Notes: generated by a model from the letters alone, not told the origin. DNA of 64,000 nt from Amycolatopsis sp. NBRC 101858 (GCF_030269325.1 NZ_BSTD01000008.1:124001-188000); one strand, 5' to 3'; positions 34,054-42,464 are shown, numbered from the stretch's first letter. Numbers and translations: made by a program.

Positions 34054-34847
34054 CGGCGCACCGCCACGGCGATCAAGTCGAGGCTGGCGTCGAGGTCGTC
34101 GCCGTGGATGTCAAACCCGGTGGCCTCGATCGCGGCGACGTCGGCCAGCAAGGCGCCGGGCCAGACGGCCTGACCCGGCAGCGAGCCCATGACGACGTCG
34201 AGCTGGGCGTCGATGATCGAACCCCCATAGCGCTCGTCGAGCGTGCGGACGGCCTCGCCGTGGTGCAGGCCGTGGAGCGCTTCGATGGTGAATCCGGCGT
34301 CGGTGAGCAGCCCGGCCAGTTCGGCCGGCGCCAGCTCTCGGGTGTGGTACGGGTTCAGCGGGGTGTCGCTGTCCGGGGTGAAGGTCAGCCGGTTCGGCGT
34401 CGTGACCAGCAGTTTGCCGTTTGGCGACAACACCCGCCGGCACTCGGCGAGGAACCCGGCCTGGTCCCACAGGTGCTCGATGACCTGAAAATTGGCCACG
34501 ACATCGACAGCGCCGTCACGCACCGGCAGAAACGCGAGGTTCGCCCGGGCGACGGCGACCTCGGGGTAGCGGCGGGCGACGTGCTCGGTGGTCGGCACGT
34601 CGTAGTCCAGCGCGAGCACCCGGCGGGCCGTGGTCGCGAGGAGGCTCGCGCCGTAGCCCTCGCCGCAGCCGGCTTCGAGCACTGTCGCGTCCGCGCAGTG
34701 GGGGAGCAGGGCGAGGTAGGCGGCCTCGTGGCGGCGGAACCAGTAGTTCTCCTCGGCGATGCCGGGGACGGTCCGTTCGCCGGTCAGGTGCAGCGCCTCG
34801 GCCCGGGTGGCTGGGGTGGTCACCTCGGCGACCCTAGCGGGTGTCAC
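34050..34847 (-). CDS. Class I SAM-dependent methyltransferase (Rv3030-like)
   Basis: 265 residues. HLTGERTVPGIAEENYWFRRHEAAY is a characteristic N-terminal block; VLEAGCGEGYGASLLA is SAM motif I; NFQVIEHLWDQAGFLAECRRVLSPNGKLLVTTPN covers the later motifs. GTG at 34847 or 34823 could each start it. The gene is coupled to the GH57 branching enzyme. In mycobacteria the equivalent Rv3030 is implicated in methylating the 6-O-methylglucose polymer. O-methylation of an alpha-glucan is the best guess, not shown by sequence. Confidence 0.85.
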   Translation of the reverse strand: MTPARVAEVTTPATRAEALHLTGERTVPGIAEENYWFRRHEAAYLALLPHCADATVLEAGCGEGYGASLLATTARRVLALDYDVPTTEHVARRYPEVAVARANLAFLPVRDGAVDVVANFQVIEHLWDQAGFLAECRRVLSPNGKLLVTTPNRLTFTPDSDTPLNPYHTRELAPAELAGLLTDAGFTIEALHGLHHGEAVRTLDERYGGSIIDAQLDVVMGSLPGQAVWPGALLADVAAIEATGFDIHGDDLDASLDLIAVAVRR

Positions 34848-34876
34848 GTCCGGCCCGGCCGTCTCGTTCCGTGGTC

Positions 34877-35302
34877 ATGCAACGGACAATCACCCGCGTT
34901 CTGCTCGTTCTCTTCGGCCTGATCGAGGTCCCGATCGGACTGTGGCCGCTGATCACACCAACCGGCTTCTACCAGGACTTTCCCGGCGTCCGCACGGGCT
35001 GGGTTTCGATGGACGGCCCCTTCAACGAGCACCTGCTGCGCGACTTCGGCGGCCTCAACCTGGCGCTCGCGGCGACGCTGATCGGCGCCGCCGTGATCGG
35101 CACCACAGCCGCGGCCCGGCTGGCTTCGGCGGCGGCCCTGCTCTACAGCGCTCCGCACTTCGCCTACCACCTCGGGCACGTGTCGCATTTCGCGACAATC
35201 GACCAGGTGCTCATCATCGGGCTGACGGGGCTCACCGTGCTGGTGCCGCTGGTGCTGCTGGCGATTCCGGGGCGCCGGGTCAGTACACCGGTGACACCGT
35301 GA
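34877..35302 (+). CDS. Small multi-pass membrane protein
   Basis: 141 residues from ATG 34877, selected over upstream in-frame codons because it gives a basic residue and then the first helix. Four hydrophobic segments are visible: TRVLLVLFGLIEVPIGLWPL (about 5-25), LNLALAATLIGAAVIG, ARLASAAALLYSAPHFAYHL and VLIIGLTGLTVLVPLVLLAIP. FGGLNLALA and APHFAYHLGHV recur in actinobacterial membrane proteins of unknown role. It overlaps the DegV gene by 23 bp, convergent. Confidence 0.75.
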   Translation: MQRTITRVLLVLFGLIEVPIGLWPLITPTGFYQDFPGVRTGWVSMDGPFNEHLLRDFGGLNLALAATLIGAAVIGTTAAARLASAAALLYSAPHFAYHLGHVSHFATIDQVLIIGLTGLTVLVPLVLLAIPGRRVSTPVTP

Positions 35303-36125
35303 TGCCGAGCGCGCCCGGGCCGAGGTGCGCGCCGATGACCGTGCTCGCTTCGACGACCATGCTCTCGGCCATCGCCGGCACGCGGCGTTCGATCTGCCGG
35401 CCGATCTCGAGCTCGTGGTCGCTCGCGCCGAACCGGGTCACGGCGATGTCGGCGCGGAAGCCGCCGGACTTCTTGACCGCGAGATCGACCATCTTGGCCA
35501 GCGCGCGCCGCGTGCCGGGGACGCGGGCCAGCGGCGCGACCTCGCCGTCCTTGACCGTGAGCAGCGGCTTGATGGAGAAAGCCGTGCCGACCATCGCCTG
35601 CGCGGCGCCGATCCGTCCACCGCGGCGCAGGTACTCCAGCGTGTCGACGTAGATGAACTCGGTGCTGGTGAAGCACCGGCGTTCGGCGGCTTCGATGACC
35701 CGGCTGGCGTCCCCGCCAGCCGCGGCCGCGCGGGCCGCCGACACCGCGGCGAAGCCGAGGCTCATCCCGGTGGTGCGGCTGTCCAGGACGTGCACCGGGA
35801 TGCGGACCTGCTGGGCGGCCTCCCGGGCCGCGCGAACGGTGTCGGACATGCGGCCGGAGATGTGGATGCTGACGATGGCGGTCGCGCCGGAGGCGGCCGC
35901 TTCCTGGTAGGTCCAGAAGAACGCCCCCGGATCCGGGGGCGAAGTGGTGATCACGTGCCCCCCTCTCATGGCGTCGATCACCTCGCCGCGGTCGAACCGG
36001 TTTTCGTCGTCGAAGTGACCACCCAGGTTCAGCTGGATCTGGACGACTCCGATGGCCCAGCGGGACGCGACGAGGTCGGGCAGGCAGGAGCTCGAGTCGG
36101 TGATGACGGCGATGCGCGCGGGCAT
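35280..36125 (-). CDS. DegV family fatty-acid binding protein
   Basis: 281 residues. RIAVITDSSSCLPDLVA, ISGRMSDTVRAAREAA, VHVLDSRTTGMSLGFAA and YVDTLEYLRRGGRIGAAQAMVGTAFSIKPLL are standard DegV blocks. DegV/FakB-type proteins hold a fatty acid; in Firmicutes FakB works with FakA kinase to activate exogenous fatty acids. No FakA is nearby; actinobacterial DegV proteins may shuttle acyl chains. It lies upstream of the etf genes, divergently. Confidence 0.88.
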   Translation of the reverse strand: MPARIAVITDSSSCLPDLVASRWAIGVVQIQLNLGGHFDDENRFDRGEVIDAMRGGHVITTSPPDPGAFFWTYQEAAASGATAIVSIHISGRMSDTVRAAREAAQQVRIPVHVLDSRTTGMSLGFAAVSAARAAAAGGDASRVIEAAERRCFTSTEFIYVDTLEYLRRGGRIGAAQAMVGTAFSIKPLLTVKDGEVAPLARVPGTRRALAKMVDLAVKKSGGFRADIAVTRFGASDHELEIGRQIERRVPAMAESMVVEASTVIGAHLGPGALGITVSPVY

Positions 36126-36368
36126 GGTGGGGGAGGTTAATGCCTTACACCCACTGCGAGTAGGCCGTGGTTGGTCCGATCGGACGAACGGCAGTTCGGG
36201 TGGGGTAACCGGTCGACTACCGGGACGATGGTCCCATTAAGTTGCGCATCCAGGTGAATGGCGTCACCTCGGCGGGTCCTGCGCGCCGATTGGGCCTAAT
36301 CTACCGGCCAGTAGAGCACTGACCCGTGGTGCGTCCGCGGGCCACAACCGGGAGGTCGAAGAAGACCC
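36126..36368. other. 243-bp divergent intergenic region before etfB
   Basis: No ORF. It contains the perfect 12-bp palindrome GTCCGATCGGAC at 36174-36185 and, later, AT-containing stretches around 36235-36245 and 36296-36310 that could hold the etfB promoter. A GGGAGGTCGAAGAAG ribosome site precedes etfB. Confidence 0.5.
36174..36185. promoter_or_regulatory. Palindrome in the DegV-etfB gap
   Basis: GTCCGATCGGAC, perfectly symmetric over 12 bp, about 50 bp before the DegV start and 184 bp before etfB. Regulator not identified. Confidence 0.35.
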
Positions 36369-37154
36369 ATGACCAATATCGTCGTCCTGGTCAAGCAGGT
36401 ACCGGACACCTACTCGGAGCGAAAGCTCAACGGGTCCGACCACACCCTTGACCGCGAATCCGCCGACGCCGTGCTCGACGAGATCAACGAGAAGGCTGTC
36501 GAAGAAGCGCTGAAGATCAAGGAAGCCGGCGAGGGCGAGGTCACCGTGATCTCGGTGGGCCCGGACCGGGCGACCGACGCCATCCGCAAGGCGCTGTCCA
36601 TGGGTGCCGACAAGGCCATCCACGTCTCCGACGAGGCGCTGCACGGCTCCGACGCGATCGCCACCGCCAAGGTGCTCGCCGCCGCGATCGCCAAGGTCGA
36701 AGGCTACGACCTGATCATCGCCGGCAACGAGTCCTCCGACGGCCGCGGCGGCGCCATCCCGGCGATCCTCGCCGAGCTGCTCGGCCTGCCGCAGGTCACC
36801 TACGCGCGTGAGGTCACCGTCGACGGCACGACCATCAAGGCCGTCCGCGAGACCGAGGACGGCCTCACCCGCCTCGAGGCGACCCTGCCCGCGGTGGTCA
36901 GCGTCGGCGAGAAGATCAACGAGCCGCGCTACCCGTCCTTCAAGGGCATCATGGCCGCGAAGAAGAAGCCGGTCGAGACGTTCACCATCGCCGACCTGGG
37001 TGTCGACGCGGGCGAGGTCGGCCTCGGCAACGCGTGGTCCACCGTGACCGAATCCTCGCCGAAGCCGCCGCGCACCGCCGGCGAGAAGGTCGAGGACGAG
37101 GGCGACGGCGGCACCAAGGTCGCCGAGTACCTGGTCGGCCAGAAGCTCATCTGA
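36369..37154 (+). CDS. etfB: Electron transfer flavoprotein subunit beta
   Basis: 261 residues. NIVVLVKQVPDTYSERKLNG, the recognition segment YDLIIAGNESSDGRGGAIPAILAELLGLPQVTY and the LPAVVSVGEKINEPRYPSFKGIMAAKKK loop are ETF-beta hallmarks. The subunit binds AMP and forms a heterodimer with EtfA that carries electrons from acyl-CoA dehydrogenases to the respiratory chain. It is followed 29 bp later by etfA. In M. tuberculosis the pair is fixA/fixB (Rv3029c/Rv3028c), divergent from the glucan genes, as here. Confidence 0.96.
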   Translation: MTNIVVLVKQVPDTYSERKLNGSDHTLDRESADAVLDEINEKAVEEALKIKEAGEGEVTVISVGPDRATDAIRKALSMGADKAIHVSDEALHGSDAIATAKVLAAAIAKVEGYDLIIAGNESSDGRGGAIPAILAELLGLPQVTYAREVTVDGTTIKAVRETEDGLTRLEATLPAVVSVGEKINEPRYPSFKGIMAAKKKPVETFTIADLGVDAGEVGLGNAWSTVTESSPKPPRTAGEKVEDEGDGGTKVAEYLVGQKLI

Positions 37155-37183
37155 CAACGGCTCTTCGAGGAGGATTCAAGAAC

Positions 37184-38143
37184 ATGGCTGAAGTACTCGT
37201 CCTCGTCGACCACGTCGACGGTGAGGTCAAGAAGGTCACGCTCGAGCTGCTGACCGCGGCCCGCGCGCTCGGTGAGCCGTCGGCCGTCGTCGTCGGCCCG
37301 ACCGGGACCGCCGCCAAGGCGAAGCAGGCTCTGGCGTCCCACGGCGCCGCCAAGGTGTATGTCGCCGAAGGCGACGACGCCGCGAACTACCTGGTCACGC
37401 CGAAGGTGGACGTGCTCGCCGCGCTGGCGCAGCAGGCGTCCCCGGCCGCCGTGCTCGTCACCGCCAGCGGTGAGGGCAAGGAGGTCGCCGCCCGGCTGGC
37501 CGTGCGCCTGGGCTCCGGCCTGATCTACGACGCCGTGGGCGTCAACGCCGACGGCGTCATCGACCAGTCGATCTTCGGTGGCGCGTTCTCGGTGAAGTCG
37601 AAGTCCGCGAAGGGCGCGCCGGTGGTCTCCATCCGCCCGGGTGCGGTCGAGGCCGAGCCGGCCGAGGGCGCGGCGGCCGAAGAGGCCGTCGAGCTTCCCG
37701 CCACCGACGCGGCGAAGTCGACCAAGATCACCGGCGTCGAGCCGGTGACCGGCGGTGACCGTCCCGAGCTGACCGAGGCCTCGATCGTGGTCTCCGGTGG
37801 CCGCGGTGTCGGCTCGGCGGAGAAGTTCGACGTCGTCGAGAAGCTGGCCGACTCGCTCGGTGCGGCCGTCGGTGCGTCGCGTGCCGCGGTCGACTCCGGC
37901 TACTACCCGGCGCAGTTCCAGGTGGGCCAGACCGGCAAGACCGTGTCGCCGCAGCTGTACATCGCGCTCGGCATCTCCGGCGCGATCCAGCACCGCGCCG
38001 GCATGCAGACGTCGAAGACGATCATCGCCGTCAACAAGGACGCCGAGGCGCCGATCTTCGAGATCGCCGACTTCGGCATCGTCGGCGACCTGTTCAACGT
38101 CGCGCCGCAGCTGACCGAAGCGGTCGAGAAGCGCAAGGGCTGA
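37184..38143 (+). CDS. etfA: Electron transfer flavoprotein subunit alpha
   Basis: 319 residues. The N-terminal half is the ETF adenine-nucleotide-like domain; the C-terminal half binds FAD (VVSGGRGVGSAEKF, GQTGKTVSPQLYIALGISGA, IAVNKDAEAPIFEIADFGIVGD). A GAGGAGG ribosome site lies before ATG 37184. It forms the redox-active heterodimer with EtfB in beta-oxidation and related pathways. A very strong terminator follows, so etfB-etfA is a two-gene unit. Confidence 0.96.
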   Translation: MAEVLVLVDHVDGEVKKVTLELLTAARALGEPSAVVVGPTGTAAKAKQALASHGAAKVYVAEGDDAANYLVTPKVDVLAALAQQASPAAVLVTASGEGKEVAARLAVRLGSGLIYDAVGVNADGVIDQSIFGGAFSVKSKSAKGAPVVSIRPGAVEAEPAEGAAAEEAVELPATDAAKSTKITGVEPVTGGDRPELTEASIVVSGGRGVGSAEKFDVVEKLADSLGAAVGASRAAVDSGYYPAQFQVGQTGKTVSPQLYIALGISGAIQHRAGMQTSKTIIAVNKDAEAPIFEIADFGIVGDLFNVAPQLTEAVEKRKG

Positions 38144-38154
38144 GCAGTTTGCTC

Positions 38155-38190
38155 CGAAGGGCCTTCCGGGATCACCCGGAAGGCCCTTCG
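38155..38190. terminator. Strong terminator after etfA
   Basis: A perfect 16-bp stem (38155-38170 with 38175-38190) around the tetraloop ATCA, starting 12 nt after the etfA stop. Confidence 0.92.
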
Positions 38191-38301
38191 CGCGTTCCGG
38201 GACCTGAGAGAAGCCTGAGAACCCGCAATTAACTGAACGTGCACTAATCGGTCATCGGATGGCACTCTCCGCGGTTTCCTCCGCGCGGGTAAACCTTGAC
38301 C

Positions 38302-39084
38302 ATGACGACGTCACAGCTCCTCGTCAGCACTGATCAGGCGGGTGCCGACCTCCCCGCGGACGCTCCCCGGTACTCCCTTCTCGTCGCCCACGCGAACGAC
38401 GAAGTGATCGCCGCGCAGCAACTCCGTCACCGGGTTTTCGCCGAGGAGATGGGCGCGCGGCTGCACTCGCCGATCGCCGGTCTCGACGTCGACGAGTTCG
38501 ACGAGTTCTGCGACCACCTCGTGGTCCGCGACGACAACACGGGCGAAATCGTCGGCACCTACCGGATGCTGCCGCCGAACCGCGCCGCGCAGGCCGGGAA
38601 GCTCTACGCCGACAGCGAGTTCGACCTGAGCGCGCTCGACGCGCTGCGGCCGTCCCTGGTCGAAACCGGGCGGTCGTGCGTGCACCCGGACCACCGCAGC
38701 GGCGCCGTTGTCAGCCTGGTCTGGGCGGGGATCGCCCGCTACATGCTGCTGTCCGGCCACCGCTACCTCGCCGGCTGCGCGTCGGTCCCGCTGGTGGACG
38801 GCGGTTCGTTCGCCGCCGGCGTCTGGGACGTCCTGCGCGCCAAGCACTACTCGGACGAGGCCACGCGCGTCTCGCCGCTGATCCCGTGGGACGCGTCGGG
38901 GATCGAACGTCCCGCCCGCTCGATCCTGCCGCCGCTGATCAAGGGCTACGTCCGGCTCGGCGCCAAGGCTTACGGGCCTCCCGCGCTCGACGCCGACTTC
39001 GGCGTCGCGGACTTCTTCGTCGTGCTGGACCTGCACAACGTCGACGAGCGCTACCTGAAGTTCTTCCTCGGGGTCCAGGTATGA
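38302..39084 (+). CDS. GNAT-fold acyl/ornithine-type N-acyltransferase (Rv3027c-like)
   Basis: 260 residues. EVIAAQQLRHRVFAEEMGARL and FDEFCDHLVVRDDNTGEIVGTYRML are the start of the Acetyltransf_5 (hemolysin/OlsB-like) domain, and ETGRSCVHPDHRSGAVVSLVWAGIARYML is the acyl-donor block. OlsB enzymes move a 3-hydroxyacyl group from ACP to ornithine to begin ornithine-lipid synthesis. The next gene, overlapping by 4 bp, is a PlsC-type O-acyltransferase like OlsA, so the pair could make ornithine lipids. ATG 38302 preferred over TTG 38296. Confidence 0.88.
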   Translation: MTTSQLLVSTDQAGADLPADAPRYSLLVAHANDEVIAAQQLRHRVFAEEMGARLHSPIAGLDVDEFDEFCDHLVVRDDNTGEIVGTYRMLPPNRAAQAGKLYADSEFDLSALDALRPSLVETGRSCVHPDHRSGAVVSLVWAGIARYMLLSGHRYLAGCASVPLVDGGSFAAGVWDVLRAKHYSDEATRVSPLIPWDASGIERPARSILPPLIKGYVRLGAKAYGPPALDADFGVADFFVVLDLHNVDERYLKFFLGVQV

Positions 39085-39965
39085 GGCACGCCTGGATGCC
39101 GTCCTCGCCCTGTGGCGACGGCTGCCTGACCGACGGCGACCCGGTGGTCGGATTTCCGCGACGCGTGCTGCGCGTCACCGCGGCGATCTTCGTCGTTTTT
39201 TCGGCAATGCTGACGGCACCCTTGCTGCTGGTCTCATGGGGCCGCGAATTTCGGATCCGACTGATCTTCCGCGGTGTGCTGCGGGCGTTCGGCGTCCGGC
39301 TGGACGTCCGGGGCGGCGAGGACTTCCGGACCGCGCCCGCCGGCCGCGGTGCGCTGGTGGTCAACAACCACATCTCGTGGCTGGACATCGTCGCGATCAA
39401 CGCGCTGCGGCCGATGCGCGCGCTGGCGAAAAAGGAGATCGCGGGCTGGCCGGTGCTGGGCGGCCTGGTCCGCCGCGGCGGCAGCATCTTCCTCGACCGC
39501 GAGCGGCTGACGACGCTGCCGGCCACGATGGCATCGCTGGCCGACGCGCTGCGGACGGGGTCGCTGGTGAGCGTGACCCCGGAGGGCACGACGTGGTGCG
39601 GACTGGCGTCTGGTCGTTTTACGACCGCGACGTTCCAGGCGGCCATCGACGGCGGCGTCCCGGTCCGCCCGATCGCGCTGAGGTACCGCCTCGCGGACGG
39701 CCGCGAGACGAGCCGCCCGGCGTTCATCGGCCCGGAGTCGCTGATCGCGTCCCTGCGCCGGGTCGCGGCACTGCGCGGGCTGGTGCTCGAGATCCACATC
39801 TGCCCGGAGATCGCCCCGGGCCGCGCGGAGAACCGTCGTGAGCTGGCGGCGCTCGCCGAGGCCGCGGTGCATTCGGCGCTGGGGACGGTGCAGATCCCGG
39901 CCCAGCAGCGGCGGCGGACCCCACGTCCGCAGCCGGTCCCCCTGGCTTCGCCTCCCGCGAAGTGA
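39081..39965 (+). CDS. plsC: 1-acyl-glycerol-3-phosphate (or lyso-ornithine lipid) acyltransferase
   Basis: 294 residues. A hydrophobic helix (about 30-52) precedes the acyltransferase domain, whose H97-x4-D102 motif in NNHISWLDIV is catalytic; SVTPEGTTW stands for the FPEGT phosphate-binding motif. It acylates lysophospholipids on the inner face of the membrane. The ATG overlaps the stop of the OlsB-like gene (ATGA), which suggests the OlsB-OlsA ornithine-lipid pair rather than only phosphatidate synthesis. The PlsC name is by family; the exact acceptor is open. Confidence 0.88.
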   Translation: MRHAWMPSSPCGDGCLTDGDPVVGFPRRVLRVTAAIFVVFSAMLTAPLLLVSWGREFRIRLIFRGVLRAFGVRLDVRGGEDFRTAPAGRGALVVNNHISWLDIVAINALRPMRALAKKEIAGWPVLGGLVRRGGSIFLDRERLTTLPATMASLADALRTGSLVSVTPEGTTWCGLASGRFTTATFQAAIDGGVPVRPIALRYRLADGRETSRPAFIGPESLIASLRRVAALRGLVLEIHICPEIAPGRAENRRELAALAEAAVHSALGTVQIPAQQRRRTPRPQPVPLASPPAK

Positions 39966-39966
39966 T

Positions 39967-40002
39967 CCGGGCCCTGTCGCCGCGATCCGGCGACAGGCCC
40001 GG
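39967..40002 (+). terminator. Terminator after the plsC gene
   Basis: A 14-bp GC-rich stem with one bulged C (39967-39981 with 39989-40002), loop of 7 nt, just after the plsC stop. Confidence 0.75.
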
Positions 40003-40025
40003 GTTGGGAGGCTTTCGCCGTTCGG

Positions 40026-40046
40026 CGGACTCGGCCGCCGAGTCCG
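40026..40046 (-). terminator. Hairpin downstream of the MDR oxidoreductase
   Basis: CGGACTCGG and CCGAGTCCG pair perfectly around a 3-nt loop, 38 nt past the oxidoreductase stop on the minus strand. Confidence 0.6.
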
Positions 40047-40083
40047 TCGCTCGGTCCCAGCACTGCGTGGTGATCTCCAGCGT

Positions 40084-40986
40084 TCAGCTGACAGCGAGCG
40101 TGAGCTTCCCGCCGGGGTGCCCGTCCTCGCTCTCGACCTGTGCGGCGGCCGCTTCGGCGAGCGGATAGCTCTTGCCCTGGGCGATGCGGACCCCGTGGTC
40201 GGTCACCCAGCCGGCGATCCCGGTCAGGACCTCACGCGACTGCTCGCCCCCGCTCGAGAACGGGATGCCGAGTTCGAAAGCGGCACCGTCGGCAATCGTG
40301 ACGATCCGGTCCTTCGTGCCCCGCAGCTCGACCGACCCGGGCAACACCCCGTGCCCGGTGGTGTCGAACACGGCGTCCACCGGCCCGGACGCGGCCTCGC
40401 GGACCCGGTCCAGCCAGCCGTCGCCGTAGAGCACCGGCACGACGCCCAGTGACTTCAGGTCGTCGAGGTTCCGGCTGCCGGCGGTGCCGATGACGGTCAG
40501 TCCCTTGGCGACGGCCACCTGCGCGGCGAACCGGCCGACCGTGCCGCTGGCGCCGTGGACCAGCAGCGTCTCGCCTTCGCGGACGTCGAGCAGCCCGAGG
40601 ACACGAAGCGCCGTTTCGCCGGCGACCGGCAATGCCGCAGCGTCCGCCCACGGAATGCCGGCGGGCTTCGGCGCGAGCGTCTTCGCCAGTGCGTACTCGG
40701 CGTACGCACCGGTCTCGGACCAGCCGAACACCTCGTCACCGACGGCGAACTCCGCGCCCTCACCGACGGCGTCGACGACGCCGGCCACCTCGAGGCCGGG
40801 GGTGTGCGGGAAGGAGACCTGGAAGTTCTGCTGCATGAAGCCGTTGCGGATCTTCCAGTCGATCGGGTTGATCCCGGCGCTCCGGATGGCCAGCCGCACC
40901 TGTCCCGGGCCGGGCTCCGGTACCGGAACCTCGGACAGCTGCAGGACGTCCGGCCCGCCGTAGGCGGAGAAAGTGATCGCTCGCAT
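40084..40986 (-). CDS. Medium-chain NADP-dependent oxidoreductase (quinone-reductase-like, zinc-free)
   Basis: 300 residues. MRAITFSAYGGPDVLQLSEV, GINPIDWKIRNG, HTPGLEVAGVVDAVGEG and LLVHGASGTVGRFAAQVA identify the MDR superfamily; GASGTVG binds NADPH, and no zinc-binding cysteine cluster is present. Members reduce quinones or enones. ATG 40986. It is divergent from a LuxR-type regulator; a tandem 12-mer repeat in the shared 150-bp gap suggests shared control. Confidence 0.92.
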   Translation of the reverse strand: MRAITFSAYGGPDVLQLSEVPVPEPGPGQVRLAIRSAGINPIDWKIRNGFMQQNFQVSFPHTPGLEVAGVVDAVGEGAEFAVGDEVFGWSETGAYAEYALAKTLAPKPAGIPWADAAALPVAGETALRVLGLLDVREGETLLVHGASGTVGRFAAQVAVAKGLTVIGTAGSRNLDDLKSLGVVPVLYGDGWLDRVREAASGPVDAVFDTTGHGVLPGSVELRGTKDRIVTIADGAAFELGIPFSSGGEQSREVLTGIAGWVTDHGVRIAQGKSYPLAEAAAAQVESEDGHPGGKLTLAVS

Positions 40987-41068
40987 GGTGTTCGCTGCGC
41001 TCCTCGGGTCTGTGACTTCGAATGTCCTCTCCAAGGAGTCAACTCGCCCGGCTATTCCGCCGAACCAC

Positions 41069-41102
41069 CCGGACGAGCAGTGTTCACTAGCCGGACGAGC
41101 AG
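41069..41102. promoter_or_regulatory. Tandem 12-mer CCGGACGAGCAG, candidate regulator site
   Basis: Identical copies at 41069-41080 and 41091-41102, 22 bp apart start to start (about two helical turns), so both would face the same side of the helix. They lie in the divergent gap between the MDR oxidoreductase and the LuxR-type gene, 35-68 bp before the latter's ATG. Confidence 0.5.
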
Positions 41103-41136
41103 GTGCCCGCAGCCCGGGCGCGCCTACCTTGGACGC

Positions 41137-42420
41137 ATGGACGCTTCCTGGTCGGATCCGCGACAAGCGCTCGACGTCGTCGAGCGGCTCCTGTCGGCAC
41201 CGCGGCCCCACCTGCTGCACCAGTTTTCCGTCGAGCTGGGGAAGCTGATCCCGCACCGCGCGGCTGCCATGCAGACGGGGGATTGTCCGCGCAGCCCGCT
41301 CAAGGTCGTCGGTGACCAGTCGATCGCCGACGCCGTGACGAGCGTCGAGCTGCAACGGCTGGTCGACCGCAGCGAGCCAGGCCAGGCCTTGGTGATCGAC
41401 GGCGTGCTCGGCGGCGTCGAGCGCCGTCTCGTCCTTCTTTCGTCGATGCCGGCGGTCGGTCGGGGCGCGGTACTCGCTGTCGTGCCGGAGGACACGGAGC
41501 TGCCGACGACCGAGCTGGAGCTGGCCGCGCAGCTGTGGCACATCCTCAGCACGGACGCGGGCCAGCGCGCGACCGACCCGGGCCCGGACGTCTTGGCCAG
41601 CAACCTCGCGGCGGCCACCGCGCGAGCCCAGGCGATCACGGACCTCGGCCAGACCCGTGCGGCGACGTTGACGACGCTCCTGGCGGTGCTGCGCTCGGGA
41701 CGCCTCTCCGACGCGGTCGCCCGCCGCACGGCGGCCGACCTGGCCACCGACGCGCTGCTGGAACTGAAGGGTGTCGTCGATCGCGACCAAGCCTTGTCCG
41801 AGGAACGCGCAGGCGCGGCCTTTGCTGTGCTCAGGACCCAGCTGGCCGACCTCGTCCGGCACACCGACGTCGACGTCGACCTGGTCGACCCGACCGGCGA
41901 CGCATCGCTCCCGCAGGACATCGCCCACACCGCCCGGACGATGACCCGCGGGCTGGTGCTCGCCGCTTTGGACCGGCCGGCGACCACGCGCTTGCGGGCA
42001 TCGTGGCGGCTCGACAGCCCGGTGCTGCGGATCACGGTCCGCGACGACAGTCCCGAAGTCGCCGACGCCGTCCCGGCCCGCGGCCTGACCGAGCGGCTCA
42101 CCGCCCTCGGCGGCCACTGGGAGGTCGACGCGGTGCCCGGCTGGGGCACGACGGTCACCGCGGTCCTCCCGCTCGGCGTCGCCGAACCGCCGGAACTGCG
42201 TCCGCTCGACCGGCTCAACCCGCGCGAGGTCGAGGTCCTGACGGGGATCTCCCAAGGCCTGCGCAACCGGCAGATCGCCGGACAGCTGCAGCTCAGCGAG
42301 CACACGGTGAAGTTCCACGTCCGCAACATCCTCGACAAGCTGGACGTGAGCTCCCGCGGCGAGGCCGCCGCACTGGCCCGCGACCTGCGTCTGGAGCCGG
42401 TGGCCCGCCGCACGGCCTGA
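41137..42420 (+). CDS. LuxR-HTH regulator with a remnant histidine-kinase-like ATPase region
   Basis: 427 residues. The N-terminal 150 residues resemble a sensory fold. About 160-260 is helical and kinase-like. About 270-335 is similar to a HATPase_c domain (LVLAALDRPATT, LRITVRDDS, ARGLTERLTALGGHWEVDAVPGWGTTVTAVLPL). About 355-420 is a LuxR/NarL helix-turn-helix (LNPREVEVLTGISQGLRNRQIAGQLQLSEHTVKFHVRNIL). The ATPase part has the GLTER and GWGTT blocks but not the full Asn box, so ATP binding is doubtful. Probably a one-component regulator derived from a fused kinase-response pair. Divergent from the MDR oxidoreductase and 44 bp before an MFS transporter. Confidence 0.8.
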   Translation: MDASWSDPRQALDVVERLLSAPRPHLLHQFSVELGKLIPHRAAAMQTGDCPRSPLKVVGDQSIADAVTSVELQRLVDRSEPGQALVIDGVLGGVERRLVLLSSMPAVGRGAVLAVVPEDTELPTTELELAAQLWHILSTDAGQRATDPGPDVLASNLAAATARAQAITDLGQTRAATLTTLLAVLRSGRLSDAVARRTAADLATDALLELKGVVDRDQALSEERAGAAFAVLRTQLADLVRHTDVDVDLVDPTGDASLPQDIAHTARTMTRGLVLAALDRPATTRLRASWRLDSPVLRITVRDDSPEVADAVPARGLTERLTALGGHWEVDAVPGWGTTVTAVLPLGVAEPPELRPLDRLNPREVEVLTGISQGLRNRQIAGQLQLSEHTVKFHVRNILDKLDVSSRGEAAALARDLRLEPVARRTA

Positions 42421-42429
42421 ACCGGCTTG

Positions 42430-42449
42430 ACCTCCAGCGGGCTGGAGGT
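42430..42449 (+). promoter_or_regulatory. MerR-type dyad in front of the MFS transporter
   Basis: ACCTCCAGC-GG-GCTGGAGGT is a perfect 20-bp dyad. TTGACC at 42427-42432 overlaps its left end as a -35, and CACGCT, 19 bp later, is a weak -10. That is the over-long-spacer layout of MerR-family promoters. The inferred start is at or next to ATG 42465, so translation could be leaderless. No merR gene is nearby. Confidence 0.6.
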
Positions 42450-42464
42450 TGCACGCTGCTGATC

